From Actinophytocola sp963825445 (GTDB lineage: Bacteria > Actinomycetota > Actinomycetes > Mycobacteriales > Pseudonocardiaceae), in assembly GCA_963825445.1 (NCBI GenBank), contig CAWGTM010000018.1, positions 21,643-85,642 of the forward strand: a stretch of 64,000 nt of DNA, given 5' to 3'. Of this stretch, positions 8,363-19,515 are shown piece by piece. Numbering within the stretch: the stretch's first letter is position 1; the number at the start of each line of letters is the position of its first letter. The position numbers and the translations under genes are program-made. The notes beneath the pieces were generated by a model that was given only the letters and a program-made list of their open reading frames with translations, had not been told where the DNA came from and did no database searches.

Positions 8363-9712
8363 TTGTCCGCCCCCGAATCACCGCCGATCAAGCCGCGCAA
8401 GCGCGACCGAACCCACCTGCTCTACATCTCCGTCATCGTGGCGGTGGCCGCCGGAATCCTGGTCGGCCTCGTCTGGCCGGAGGTCGGCAAGGAGCTGAAG
8501 CCGCTCGGTACCGGCTTCGTCAACCTCATCAAGATGATGATCAGTCCGATCATCTTCTGCACGATCGTGTTGGGCGTCGGCTCGGTCGCGAAGGCCACGA
8601 AGGTCGGCCGGGTCGGCACGCTCGCCATCGGCTACTTCCTGCTCATGTCGACGGTCGCGCTGGTCATCGGCCTGGTCGTGGGCAACATCCTGCACCCGGG
8701 TGAGGGGCTGCAGCTCACCGACTCCGTCCGCGATGTGGGCCAGGAGCAGGTGAAAACGTCCGAGAGCACGGTCGACTTCCTGCTGGGGATCATCCCGAAC
8801 ACGCTGGTCTCGGCGTTCACCGAGGGCTCGGTGCTGCAGACGCTGCTCGTGGCGCTGCTCACGGGTTTCGCGCTGCAGGCCATGCGCGGCAAGGGCGAGC
8901 CGATCCTGCGCGGCATCGGGCACATCCAGCGCCTGGTGTTCCGGATCCTCGCGATGATCATGTGGGTGGCGCCGATCGGTGCGTTCGGCGCGATCGCGGC
9001 GGTGGTCGGCGAGACCGGCGTGGACGCGTTGAAGAGCCTCGCGGTCATCATGATCGGCTTCTACGCGACGTGCCTGCTGTTCGTGTTCGGCGTGCTGTCC
9101 ACGTTGTTGTGGATGGTCGCGCGGATGAACATCCTCACGCTGTTCCGGTACCTGTCGCGGGAGTTCCTGCTGATCCTGTCGACGTCGTCGTCGGAGGTGG
9201 CGCTGCCGCGGCTGATCGCGAAGATGGAGCACCTCGGGGTGAGCAAGCCGGTGGCCGGCATCACCATCCCGACCGGGTACTCGTTCAACCTCGACGGGAC
9301 GGCCATCTACCTGACGATGGCGACGCTGTTCGTGGCGGAGGCGATGGACGCGCCGCTGTCCCTGGGTGAGCAGGTCTCGTTGCTGCTGTTCATGGTCATC
9401 GCGTCGAAGGGCGCGGCGGGGGTGACCGGCGCCGGGCTCGCCACGCTGGCCGGCGGGCTCCAGTCGCACCGGCCGGAGCTGGTCGACGGCGTCGGGTTGA
9501 TCGTGGGCATCGACCGGTTCATGTCCGAGGCGCGGGCGCTGACCAACTTCGCCGGCAACTCGGTGGCGACCATCCTGGTCGGCACGTGGACCAGGGAGTT
9601 CGACCGCGACCAGGCGGACCGGGTGCTGTCGGGCGAGGATCCGTTCGACGAGAAGACGCTGGTCGACGATCACGCACTCTCTTCGGACTCGGAGGAGCCG
9701 GCGAAGGTCTGA
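8363..9712 (+). CDS. DctA-type dicarboxylate/amino acid:cation symporter
   Basis: Sodium/proton-coupled importer of the DAACS (SDF) family, in the cytoplasmic membrane. The start is TTG at 8363 with GAGGAGG five bases upstream. The 449 residues show the eight-helix plus two-hairpin pattern: LIKMMISPIIFCTIVLGVGS near the N-terminus, the serine-rich hairpin LILSTSSSEVALPRLI, the helix motif IPTGYSFNLDGTAIYLTMA, and SKGAAGVTGAGLATLA followed by GIDRFMSEARALTNFAGN. It is divergent from the CitA/CitB-type pair with about 113 bases between starts, so the regulator probably controls it. Length and C-terminal motif fit the C4-dicarboxylate branch better than the glutamate branch, but the substrate is inferred. 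Confidence 0.92.
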   Translation: MSAPESPPIKPRKRDRTHLLYISVIVAVAAGILVGLVWPEVGKELKPLGTGFVNLIKMMISPIIFCTIVLGVGSVAKATKVGRVGTLAIGYFLLMSTVALVIGLVVGNILHPGEGLQLTDSVRDVGQEQVKTSESTVDFLLGIIPNTLVSAFTEGSVLQTLLVALLTGFALQAMRGKGEPILRGIGHIQRLVFRILAMIMWVAPIGAFGAIAAVVGETGVDALKSLAVIMIGFYATCLLFVFGVLSTLLWMVARMNILTLFRYLSREFLLILSTSSSEVALPRLIAKMEHLGVSKPVAGITIPTGYSFNLDGTAIYLTMATLFVAEAMDAPLSLGEQVSLLLFMVIASKGAAGVTGAGLATLAGGLQSHRPELVDGVGLIVGIDRFMSEARALTNFAGNSVATILVGTWTREFDRDQADRVLSGEDPFDEKTLVDDHALSSDSEEPAKV

Positions 9713-9717
9713 GTCTC

Positions 9718-9751
9718 CCGGGCGCGGCGCCTGTTCGGGCGCCGCGCCCGG
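9718..9751. terminator. Bidirectional hairpin between convergent genes
   Basis: Perfect 14-base-pair GC-rich stem (left 9718-9731, right 9738-9751) with a six-base loop. It lies in the 43 bases between the stop of the dctA-like gene and the stop of the convergent PPOX-class gene, so it can end both transcripts. There is no strong T-run on either side. Confidence 0.75.
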
Positions 9752-9755
9752 TGTC

Positions 9756-10208
9756 TCAGCGTTTGCGGCGGCGGTAGCCCTTGTCCTCGTGCCACGACTC
9801 GATCACCAGGTGGTCGGCCGGGGTGCCGACGTAGGTGAGCACGACCTCGGTGATGTCGAGGCGGAAGTAGTGGCCGTCGGGCTGGGCGTCCTTTTCGGGC
9901 GGCGCGGTCTCGACCGCCCGGCCTGCGAGCTTCGCGTCGCCCAGCCAGACGCCGTCCTTCGGCGGGTCGAGCGTGGGGCTGTGCACGGCCGTCCGGTTGT
10001 CCCGCCGGAGGTCTTTCAGTTTCAGCGAGCCGGCCATCATGCCGAACGTGACCTCGCCGTCGGCGATCTTGAGTTCCGAGCCGCTGATGCGCGGTGACCC
10101 GTCGGCGCGCAGCGTGGCGATCGTCTTGTGGATGCCGGCCGCGAACCGCTCGCGGACCCGTTCGGCGAACTCCGGTGCGACCTTGTCGATCTCCTGCCAG
10201 GTGGACAT
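9756..10208 (-). CDS. Pyridoxamine 5'-phosphate oxidase-class protein
   Basis: A 150-residue split-barrel flavin or F420-type protein. It starts MSTWQEIDKVAPEFAERVRERFAAG (ATG at 10206-10208). The barrel shows the typical opening IATLRADGSPRISGSELKIADGEVTFG and the later strands RTAVHSPT and DAKLAGRAVE, then FRLDITEVVLTYVG. Proteins of this type bind FMN, F420 or heme, and the exact cofactor and substrate cannot be told. It is divergent from a TetR-family gene with 45 bases between the starts, so that regulator is a candidate controller. Confidence 0.85.
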   Translation of the reverse strand: MSTWQEIDKVAPEFAERVRERFAAGIHKTIATLRADGSPRISGSELKIADGEVTFGMMAGSLKLKDLRRDNRTAVHSPTLDPPKDGVWLGDAKLAGRAVETAPPEKDAQPDGHYFRLDITEVVLTYVGTPADHLVIESWHEDKGYRRRKR

Positions 10209-10253
10209 GGTTCGGATCCTACTCCAGTTTCTGATCCGTGGTTCAATAACAGT

Positions 10254-10829
10254 ATGGGCCGGCCGCGGAAGATCACCGACGAGGCGTTGCTGGCCGCCTG
10301 CGCTCGGGCCATCGGGGAGCACGGGCCGGGGTTCACGCTCGCTCAGGTGGCGGCCGCCGCGGGGGTGGCGGTGGGCACGGTGTCGGGCCGGTTCGGCTCG
10401 AAGCGGGGCCTGCTGCTGGCGATGATGGCGGCGGCGAACGCGGGCGCCGCCGACCGGATGCTTCTTGCGGCCGGCGCGCACCCGGACCCGATCGCGGCGA
10501 TCACGGCCGCGGTCCTGGTCACGGCCGAGGGCGTGGACGACCGCGCCACCACGACGAACCACCTGGCGCAGCTGGGGGTCGATCTGGCGGACCCCGCGCT
10601 GCGCTCCGGCGTGACCCAGTTGCGGGAGGTGATCCACCGGGTGCTGACCGACCTGTTCACGGCGGCCGACCTGCCGGGCGCGCCACCCCCCGCCCACGCG
10701 GCGCGCATCGTCGCGGCGATGACCCACGGCGCGATCCTGGACTGGGCCCTGCAGCCGGCGGGCCTGTTGGCGGACCAGCTACGGGAGGACATCGAAGCGG
10801 TGGCGGGCCCTTGGCGCTACTCGAGCTAG
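10254..10829 (+). CDS. TetR-family transcription regulator
   Basis: 191 residues starting MGRPRKITDEALLAACARAI. The N-terminal helix-turn-helix is clear (FTLAQVAAAAGVAVGTVSGRFGSKRGLL). The C-terminal two thirds form a helical ligand domain whose inducer I cannot predict. It is divergent from the PPOX-class gene over a 45-base gap, the usual arrangement for a local repressor. It ends 41 bases before the stop of the convergent AraC gene. Confidence 0.9.
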   Translation: MGRPRKITDEALLAACARAIGEHGPGFTLAQVAAAAGVAVGTVSGRFGSKRGLLLAMMAAANAGAADRMLLAAGAHPDPIAAITAAVLVTAEGVDDRATTTNHLAQLGVDLADPALRSGVTQLREVIHRVLTDLFTAADLPGAPPPAHAARIVAAMTHGAILDWALQPAGLLADQLREDIEAVAGPWRYSS

Positions 10830-10870
10830 CCTGCCGGTGTTCACTCGATCGTGTGGTCCTGCGCCGTGGG

Positions 10871-11854
10871 TCAGCCCGCTTGTTGGGTGCCCAACAGCGA
10901 CACCGCCTGGCCGCGGCGGGCGGCGCCCGGGGAGACGCCCAGCACTCGCTTGAAGGCCCGTGCGAAGGCGGCCTCCGAGCGGTAGCCCAGGCGGTGAGCG
11001 AGTTCCGCCGTCGTGGCGCGGCCCTGTTCCAGCGAGTCCAGGGCCACCTGCATCCGCCAGCGGGTCACGTACTGCATCACCGGCTCCCCCACCAGCGCGG
11101 TGAACCTCGCGGCGAACGCCGAGCGGGACATGGCCAGTTCGCCGGCCAGGTCGGCCACCGTCCAGGCCCGCGCGGGGTCGCGGTGGATCATGCTCAGCGC
11201 GCGGCCCAACTGGGGATCGCGCAGGGCTCCCAGCCAGCCCGTGCGCGCGGCCGGGTCCGATTCGAGCCACGTGCGGATCGCCTGGATGACCAGCACGTCG
11301 CACAGCCTGGTGATGATCTCCTCGCCGCCCGGGCGCAGCTCGCGGGCCTCCCCGGCGATCAGGCGCAGCATGCTCTGCGTCCAACTGTCCGGCGCCGACG
11401 ACGCCTCCGTGTGCACCGTCTCCGGCAGCAGGTCCACCAGGTGCCGCGCGCTCGGCTGGTCGAACCGGATGGCACCGCAGATCAGCCGCGTCGGCGCGCC
11501 ACCGCCGCCGTAACGCAGGATCTCGTACCGCTCGCTGACCACCTCGCGGTCGAGGTCGAGCACGTTCGGCGCGATCGCGTCGTCGTCGCTGACCAGCGTG
11601 TGCCCGCGCTGGTGCGGCACCAGCACCAACTCGTCCGCGCCCAACGCCCGCAGCTGGCCGTCGCCCGTGCGCAGCAGCGCGCTGCCGGAGGTCAGCGCGT
11701 GGAACCAGATGTGGCCGGGCATCGCCGGCAGGGTCAGCCCCCACGGTGCCGTCAGCTCGGTGCGGCAGTAGAACGCGCCGTTCATCCGCAGCAGGTGCAG
11801 TGCCTCGCCGAGCGGGTCGCGCGGCGCCCACCGATCCATGGTGACCATGACCAC
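10871..11854 (-). CDS. AraC-family transcription regulator with cupin-type sensor
   Basis: 327 residues. An N-terminal cupin-like domain (about 1-200; HIWFHALTSGSALLRTGDG, LVLVPHQRGHTL, MLRLIAGEAREL) is followed by a conserved region before two helix-turn-helix motifs: WTVADLAGELAMSRSAFAARF and TTAELAHRLGYRSEAAFARAFKRVLG. This layout is common in regulators beside reductases and SDR-like enzymes. It is divergent from the NmrA-like oxidoreductase, which is its likely target. Three in-frame ATGs (11854, 11848, 11839) are possible starts. Confidence 0.92.
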   Translation of the reverse strand: MVMVTMDRWAPRDPLGEALHLLRMNGAFYCRTELTAPWGLTLPAMPGHIWFHALTSGSALLRTGDGQLRALGADELVLVPHQRGHTLVSDDDAIAPNVLDLDREVVSERYEILRYGGGGAPTRLICGAIRFDQPSARHLVDLLPETVHTEASSAPDSWTQSMLRLIAGEARELRPGGEEIITRLCDVLVIQAIRTWLESDPAARTGWLGALRDPQLGRALSMIHRDPARAWTVADLAGELAMSRSAFAARFTALVGEPVMQYVTRWRMQVALDSLEQGRATTAELAHRLGYRSEAAFARAFKRVLGVSPGAARRGQAVSLLGTQQAG

Positions 11855-11991
11855 ATCGTGCCGGCCGTAGGATCACAAGTCCACCACTTCTGGACGATCG
11901 AGCATGGATCGTCGAGAAACAGCTATAGATTCACCTGCAACGGACTGATGGACTGGACGCAGTGCAAGAGCAGCTCATCAAGGAGGACCCC

Positions 11992-12822
11992 ATGACCGCC
12001 CCGATCCTCGTCCTCGGCGCCACCGGCAAGACCGGCCGTCTCGTGGTCGACAAGCTGACCGCCAAGGGCGTGCCCGTTCGGATCGGGTCCCGGGCCGCGT
12101 CGCCGGCGTTCGACTGGACCGACCGCTCCGGCTGGGCCGAGGCCGTCGCCGGTGTCAGCGCCATCTACGTGTCGTACTTCCCCGACCTGGCCGTGCCCGG
12201 CGCGGTCGACGCGGTGCGCGAACTCACCGACGTCGCCACGCAGGCGGGCGTCCGCAAGCTGGTGCTGCTGTCCGGCCGCGGTGAGGAGGAGGCGCAGGCC
12301 GCCGAGCGGGTGCTGCAGGAGTCGGACCGGGACTGGACGATCCTGCGCTGCTCCTGGTTCAACCAGAACTTCACGGAGGGCTGGCTGGCCGACCCCGTGC
12401 TGGGCGGCGTGGTCGAACTGCCGGCCGGTGACGTGCCCGAGCCGTTCGTCGACGCCGAGGACATCGCCGACGTCGCGGTCGCCGCGCTCACCGAGCCCGG
12501 CCACGTCGGCGAACTGTACGAGCTGACCGGACCGCGCCTGCTGACGTTCGCGCAGGCCGTCGCCGAGGTCTCCCAGGCCGCCGGGCGGCCGGTGCGCTTC
12601 GAGCAGATCCCGCTCGACGACTTCATCGCCGCGCTCACCGAGTTCGAGGTGCCGGCTGACGTGTCGCAGCTGCTGACCTACCTGTTCGGCGAGGTGCTCG
12701 ACGGCCGCAACGCGTTCGTGGCCGACGGGGTGCGGCGCGCGCTCGGGCGTCCGGCGCGGGACTTCACGGACTTCGCGGCGGCACACGCCGAACAGTGGCG
12801 CGTGGCTCAGCCGGCCACGTAG
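11992..12822 (+). CDS. NmrA-like NAD(P)-binding oxidoreductase
   Basis: 276 residues with an atypical SDR (Rossmann) fold: MTAPILVLGATGKTGRLVVDKL carries the glycine-rich NAD(P) loop, and KLVLLSGRGEEEAQAAERVLQES, WTILRCSWFNQNFTEGWL and EPFVDAEDIADVAVAAL are the family blocks. The start is ATG at 11992 with AAGGAGG 12 bases upstream. Such proteins act as NADPH sensors or quinone reductases. It is divergent from the AraC gene and overlaps the 3' end of the convergent SRPBCC gene by 16 bases. Confidence 0.9.
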   Translation: MTAPILVLGATGKTGRLVVDKLTAKGVPVRIGSRAASPAFDWTDRSGWAEAVAGVSAIYVSYFPDLAVPGAVDAVRELTDVATQAGVRKLVLLSGRGEEEAQAAERVLQESDRDWTILRCSWFNQNFTEGWLADPVLGGVVELPAGDVPEPFVDAEDIADVAVAALTEPGHVGELYELTGPRLLTFAQAVAEVSQAAGRPVRFEQIPLDDFIAALTEFEVPADVSQLLTYLFGEVLDGRNAFVADGVRRALGRPARDFTDFAAAHAEQWRVAQPAT

Positions 12823-13253
12823 TCGCGGAACCCGCGTTGTCCCCGGCGCATCATCAGCGCGTGGTTGACCCGGAACAGGGGCCGGGCCACCGGGGCGAGT
12901 GCCCGCAGCAGGCGCTTGTTCACCACCACCCGCTGGGAGATGGCGAGCAGCGAACCGGCGGCGCGGTGCGGAGCGACCACCCCCTGGACGTAGCCCTGCA
13001 GGTCGCCCGTCATGTTCACCCTCATCCGGCCGGCGTCCTGGTCCTGCACAGCGCGGTGCAGGCGGAACGTCAGCGCGTACGGCAGCGTGGACCGGCAGTG
13101 GACCTCGGCCGTGTCGTCGTCGACCTGGGTGACCGAGCGGATGTCCGGCCACCACGCCGGATAGTTGGCCAGGTCCACCAGCGCGTCGAACACCGTGGCG
13201 GTGGCCGCCCGGACGGACCAGACGTCACGGAACATGTAGTCGTTGACTCCCAC
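12807..13253 (-). CDS. SRPBCC-family lipid/polyketide-binding-like protein
   Basis: About 148 residues from GTG at 13251-13253 (VGVNDYMFRDVWSVRAATATVFDALVDL). The START/Bet v1 fold is indicated by the YPAWWPDIRSV block after helix 1, YALTFRLHRAV, and a long C-terminal helix (RVNHALMMRRGQRGFRDYVAG). The ligand is unknown. An ATG at 13235 is an alternative start. It is divergent from the SDR gene, which starts 33 bases away. Confidence 0.8.
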   Translation of the reverse strand: MGVNDYMFRDVWSVRAATATVFDALVDLANYPAWWPDIRSVTQVDDDTAEVHCRSTLPYALTFRLHRAVQDQDAGRMRVNMTGDLQGYVQGVVAPHRAAGSLLAISQRVVVNKRLLRALAPVARPLFRVNHALMMRRGQRGFRDYVAG

Positions 13254-13286
13254 CCCATCCAGTATGCCCGGCGATAGGGTCCGGAC

Positions 13287-14150
13287 ATGGCGAAGTGGAC
13301 GGTCGCGGATCTGCCGGACCTGACCGGCCGCACGGCGGTGGTCACCGGGGCGAACAGCGGCATCGGACTGATCACCGCCCGCGCGCTGGCCGGCGCCGGT
13401 GCGTCGGTGATCATGGCGTGCCGAGACGTGGCGAAGGGCGCGGCCGTGGCACCCGACACGGCCGAGGTCCGGCGCCTGGACCTCGCCGACCTGGCGTCCG
13501 TGCGGGAGTTCGCGTCGACCATCGACACCGACGTGGACATCCTGGTGAACAACGCCGGCGTGATGGCCGTGCCGCACCGCCGCACGGCCGACGGGTTCGA
13601 GATGCAGATCGGCACGAACCACCTGGGTCACTTCGCGCTGACCGGGCTGCTGCTGGATCGGCTGCGGGACCGGGTGGTAACCGTGTCGAGCCACATGCAC
13701 CGGGCGGGGCGGATCAGTCTGGACGACCTGAACTGGGAGCGCCGCCGGTACCGACGATGGGCCGCCTACGGGCAGTCGAAGCTGGCGAATCTGCTGTTCA
13801 CGTTCGAGCTGAGCCGCCGCTCCACGCTGACCGCCGTCGCCGCGCACCCCGGCTACGCGTCGACGAATCTCCAGTCACACACCGAGTCGCTGCGGGATTT
13901 CGTGATGATGCTGGGCAACCGCCTGGTGGCACAGCCCGCCACGATGGGCGCGCTGCCGACGCTGTACGCGGCGACCGCCGACGTGCGCTCCGGAAGCTTC
14001 GCCGGCCCCGACGGGCTGCTGGAGAACTGGGGTCATCCGAAGCTGGTCGGCTCCACCCGCGCGGCCCGCGACCCGTCGGCGGCGGCCGCGCTCTGGGACC
14101 TGTCGGAGAAGCTCACCGGGGTGCGATACCTGGATCAGGCGCCGAGGTGA
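13287..14150 (+). CDS. Short-chain dehydrogenase/reductase
   Basis: 287 residues of the retinol-dehydrogenase/WW-oxidoreductase-like SDR type. NAD(P) loop TGANSGIGLITARALA, NNAGVM, a catalytic Ser in VVTVSSHMHRAG, and the catalytic Tyr-Lys pair in AAYGQSKLANLLF are all present. It ends with the typical tail LWDLSEKLTGVRYLD. It overlaps by 16 bases the end of the convergent DUF4291 remnant. Confidence 0.92.
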   Translation: MAKWTVADLPDLTGRTAVVTGANSGIGLITARALAGAGASVIMACRDVAKGAAVAPDTAEVRRLDLADLASVREFASTIDTDVDILVNNAGVMAVPHRRTADGFEMQIGTNHLGHFALTGLLLDRLRDRVVTVSSHMHRAGRISLDDLNWERRRYRRWAAYGQSKLANLLFTFELSRRSTLTAVAAHPGYASTNLQSHTESLRDFVMMLGNRLVAQPATMGALPTLYAATADVRSGSFAGPDGLLENWGHPKLVGSTRAARDPSAAAALWDLSEKLTGVRYLDQAPR

Positions 14151-14530
14151 GCGAGATCCGGGGCCGGGTAAGGCTTTTCCGCAGGCACTAGCGCGGCGGC
14201 GAGTCGGTTCTCCTTGGCTCGCCGGTGGATCTCTCGTGCGAGCGGCGTGACGTCGGTGGTGGACCGCGCCGTCGAAGTGGGACAGCGCCGAGTTGGCCAG
14301 CGCCCACTCGAATCCGGCGCGCGTGACCTCGATGGCCAGGACGACTTCCTGGCCCTCCTTCGTGGCCCAGCCGCAGCGGTACACCATCCAGAGGAACGAC
14401 GGCTTGATCCACGTCATCCGGTTACGCTGCCACACTCGGGAAAGCGGTCATCCCGGGCGGCGGGCAGGCCGATGTCGGGGCGGTAGGCCTGGTAGACCGT
14501 AATCGTCTCTGCTGTGCCGCGGACAGTCAG
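14135..14530 (-). pseudogene. DUF4291-family protein, frameshifted with internal deletion
   Basis: Three pieces of one protein are visible on the minus strand. The N-terminal block is ETITVYQAYRPDIGLPAARD (about 14460-14520). After a frame change near 14445 comes the family core RMTWIKPSFLWMVYRCGWAT with VVLAIEVTRAGFEWALANSA and SHFDGAVH. A second break then joins directly to the C-terminal block DVTPLAREIHRRAKENRL ending EKPYPAPDLAHLGA and a stop at 14135-14137. The stretch that normally lies between SHFD and DVTPL, some tens of residues, is missing, so a single indel cannot repair it. No clear start codon is seen. DUF4291 proteins have no known function. Confidence 0.75.
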
Positions 14531-14822
14531 AGCAAGTCCGCTACGGATCCGCGTAGCGACAGCTCTCGGGCCACCGGTCAAAACGGCAATCCGCACGGTT
14601 TCCGGGCACTGGGTATGCGGACCGCCCGGTGAAGCCCGCGATGAACAAGCGGGAACATGCGCGCCGGAAATGAGGACACGCGCGGAAGGCGAGGGTAACG
14701 CCCAGTGGCCGGGCCACGCCTGCAGAACCCGCTGCCCGGAAGTGGTTCCTGCCCGTGCTCGTGAACACCGTGCTGTCCATCGTGGGACCGGATCGCGCGG
14801 GCGGGCGGACTCACCCGTGCCG

Positions 14823-14915
14823 TCACCGAACCAGGCGGGCAAGGCAGGCCCGCCACCACCGAACCGAGCGGCCAAGTCAGGCCTGCCAGCACCGAACCGG
14901 GCGGGTACAGGGCGA
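14823..14915. repeat. Degenerate ~32-base direct repeats
   Basis: Three imperfect copies of a unit like CACCGAACCGAGCGGCCAAG followed by a CAGGCCNGCCA tail. They lie in the roughly 500-base gap between the DUF4291 remnant and uvrA, where I see no convincing gene. Confidence 0.55.
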
Positions 14916-15036
14916 CGTGCCACTGCCGAACCAGCGGCGTCCGGGTTGGTGATGGCATGCCCACTCAGCCCCGCTGACCGAGCCCCGCCTCACACCCCTC
15001 CCCCGGCCCACCTGCCCGGCCCAGAAACCAGACCAG

Positions 15037-17889
<2,853 letters not shown>

Positions 17890-17960
17890 TGGTGTCCCTT
17901 CAAAGTTGCTCTTTGGCGGGCCACGTCGCGGGTCAGGAGGGACCCTGGGTGGCCGCGTTC

Positions 17961-17983
17961 ATGCTAGGACGGGGCACCGACAA
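17961..17983 (-). promoter_or_regulatory. RecA-NDp (PafBC-type) DNA-damage promoter for uvrA
   Basis: On the minus strand the sequence is TTGTCGGTG (17983 to 17975), eight bases, then TAGCAT (17966 to 17961). This matches tTGTCRgtg-N8-TAnnnT at every fixed position, the consensus of the RecA-independent damage promoters activated by PafBC in mycobacteria. It points at uvrA, whose start is 72 bases downstream, a sensible leader length. Confidence 0.88.
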
Positions 17984-18115
17984 TTTTGCGTCGGACGCTG
18001 TCGGCCCTGGTCACGGCCCATGCCTACCGCCGAACCGGACACTTCCCCTACGCTGGGTAGAGCCGAGTCCGGTCCGATTTTATTTCTTGCCACCGAACAT
18101 GCGGGGATGGGCGGT

Positions 18116-18907
18116 ATGAGCATCTCACCCGAGGCATCCGTGGAACAGGACGGTGTGCCGGAACAGCGGCGGGTCGACGAGCGCTCGGTCGCCGAGCGCG
18201 TGCGCCGCGATCTGGCCATGGTCCGAACGGCGAGCGAACGGCTGGCCGGCGAGGTCTCGCGCCTCGACGACCGGGCGATGCGGGAGCCCAGCGGATTACC
18301 CGGGTGGAGCAGGGCGCACGTGGTCAGCCACCTCGCGCGCAACGCCGACGCGCTCGTGAACCTCATCACCTGGGCACGCACCGGCGTCGAGCACCCCATG
18401 TACGCGAGCGCCGCCGACCGCGACGCCGACATCGAGGAAGGCGCCGGCCGGCTCGCGCAGGTCCTGCACGAGGATCTCGGTGCGGCCCGCGACCGGTTCA
18501 TGACGGCCGCCGTGGCGCTTTCCGGCGCGCAGTGGCTGGCGACCGTGACCGCGCGGGCCGGCATGGTCATCCCGGCGTCGCGGATCCCGGGGATGCGGCT
18601 GAACGAGATCTGGGTGCACCTGGTCGACCTGAACACGGGGTTCGGGTTCGCCGACATGCCGGCCGACCACCTGGAGCGGCTGCTCGGCGAAGCGGTGGCC
18701 AGGCACATCGACCGGCCGGACGGCCCGTCGGTGCGGCTCACGGTCGAGCTGCCCGGCGGCGGCGACCACCGGTGGGACCTGGTGGGCGGCCTCGGCGGCG
18801 AGCACGAGGTGACCGGCGGACCGGCCGAGGTGATCGCGTGGCTGACCGGCCGAGGCGACGGCCACGACCTGCGCGGCGACGTGCCGCGGCTACCCGCCTG
18901 GGGTTAG
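18116..18907 (+). CDS. Mycothiol-dependent maleylpyruvate isomerase-family protein
   Basis: 263 residues with the DinB-like four-helix N-terminal domain of mycothiol-dependent enzymes (LPGWSRAHVVSHLARNADAL, with a metal-ligand His; MRLNEIWVHLVDLNTGFGF with a second His) and a C-terminal MDMPI domain (HEVTGGPAEVIAWLTGRGDG). Mycothiol is confined to actinobacteria. The start is ATG at 18116, after an N-terminal extension of about 35 residues. The reaction is probably a thiol-dependent isomerisation or transfer; the substrate is unknown. It ends 18 bases inside the convergent DUF1349 gene. Confidence 0.88.
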   Translation: MSISPEASVEQDGVPEQRRVDERSVAERVRRDLAMVRTASERLAGEVSRLDDRAMREPSGLPGWSRAHVVSHLARNADALVNLITWARTGVEHPMYASAADRDADIEEGAGRLAQVLHEDLGAARDRFMTAAVALSGAQWLATVTARAGMVIPASRIPGMRLNEIWVHLVDLNTGFGFADMPADHLERLLGEAVARHIDRPDGPSVRLTVELPGGGDHRWDLVGGLGGEHEVTGGPAEVIAWLTGRGDGHDLRGDVPRLPAWG

Positions 18908-19468
18908 GGCCACGTCCTCGAACGTCGTCACGAAGCCGCGACCGGTGGGTGACGCGCACATGATCCCCGCCAGCACGGGGACCTCCGGCGGGAAGTAGGC
19001 CAGGCGCAGCATGGTCGACGCGGGCGCGCCGTCCAGGCCGTAGGAGACGGTGACGGCGTCGCCCACGCGGGCGGCCTTGACGGTGACCCGCGTGGCGCCG
19101 TCCGGCAACGCGACCACCGACCAGTCCGACACGTCCCTGGTCACCACGGCCGACAGTTGCTGTTGGCCGTCGACCAGCTCGATGCCGCTCTTGATCCAGT
19201 TCTGTTCGTCGATCCGCAGCGCGATGCCCGCCTGGTCGTACTGCTCGACGTAGGCGCCGGCGAACGTGGCGGTCAGTTCGAAGTCCCCGGCCGTCTCGAG
19301 TCCGAGCACGTGGCCGGTGTCGCGGACGAAGCCGTAATGGGTGGTGCGCCAGAAATCCGTGTCGGCGTCGGTGGTGGCCGAGAGCCGGTCGCCGTCGACC
19401 GCCCAGGTGGTGGGTTCGTTGAACCAGCGCCAACCCTCGGTGCCGAACGCCTTGATCGTGTCTGCCAC
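18890..19468 (-). CDS. DUF1349-family protein
   Basis: 192 residues of a concanavalin-like beta-sandwich: FGTEGWRWFNEPTTWAVDGD, TDFWRTTHYGFVRDTGHVL, YDQAGIALRIDEQNWIKSGIE, DWSVVALPDG and GIMCASPTGRGFVTTFEDV are the family blocks. There is no signal peptide, so it is cytoplasmic. The family is related to yeast enolase-regulation protein 1; the biochemical role is unknown. It starts 48 bases from the divergent metallo-hydrolase. Confidence 0.9.
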   Translation of the reverse strand: MADTIKAFGTEGWRWFNEPTTWAVDGDRLSATTDADTDFWRTTHYGFVRDTGHVLGLETAGDFELTATFAGAYVEQYDQAGIALRIDEQNWIKSGIELVDGQQQLSAVVTRDVSDWSVVALPDGATRVTVKAARVGDAVTVSYGLDGAPASTMLRLAYFPPEVPVLAGIMCASPTGRGFVTTFEDVALTPGG

Positions 19469-19515
19469 CAGGCCATGCTGTCAGGCGGCGTCGTCAGCCG
19501 CTAGGGTCGGCGCCC

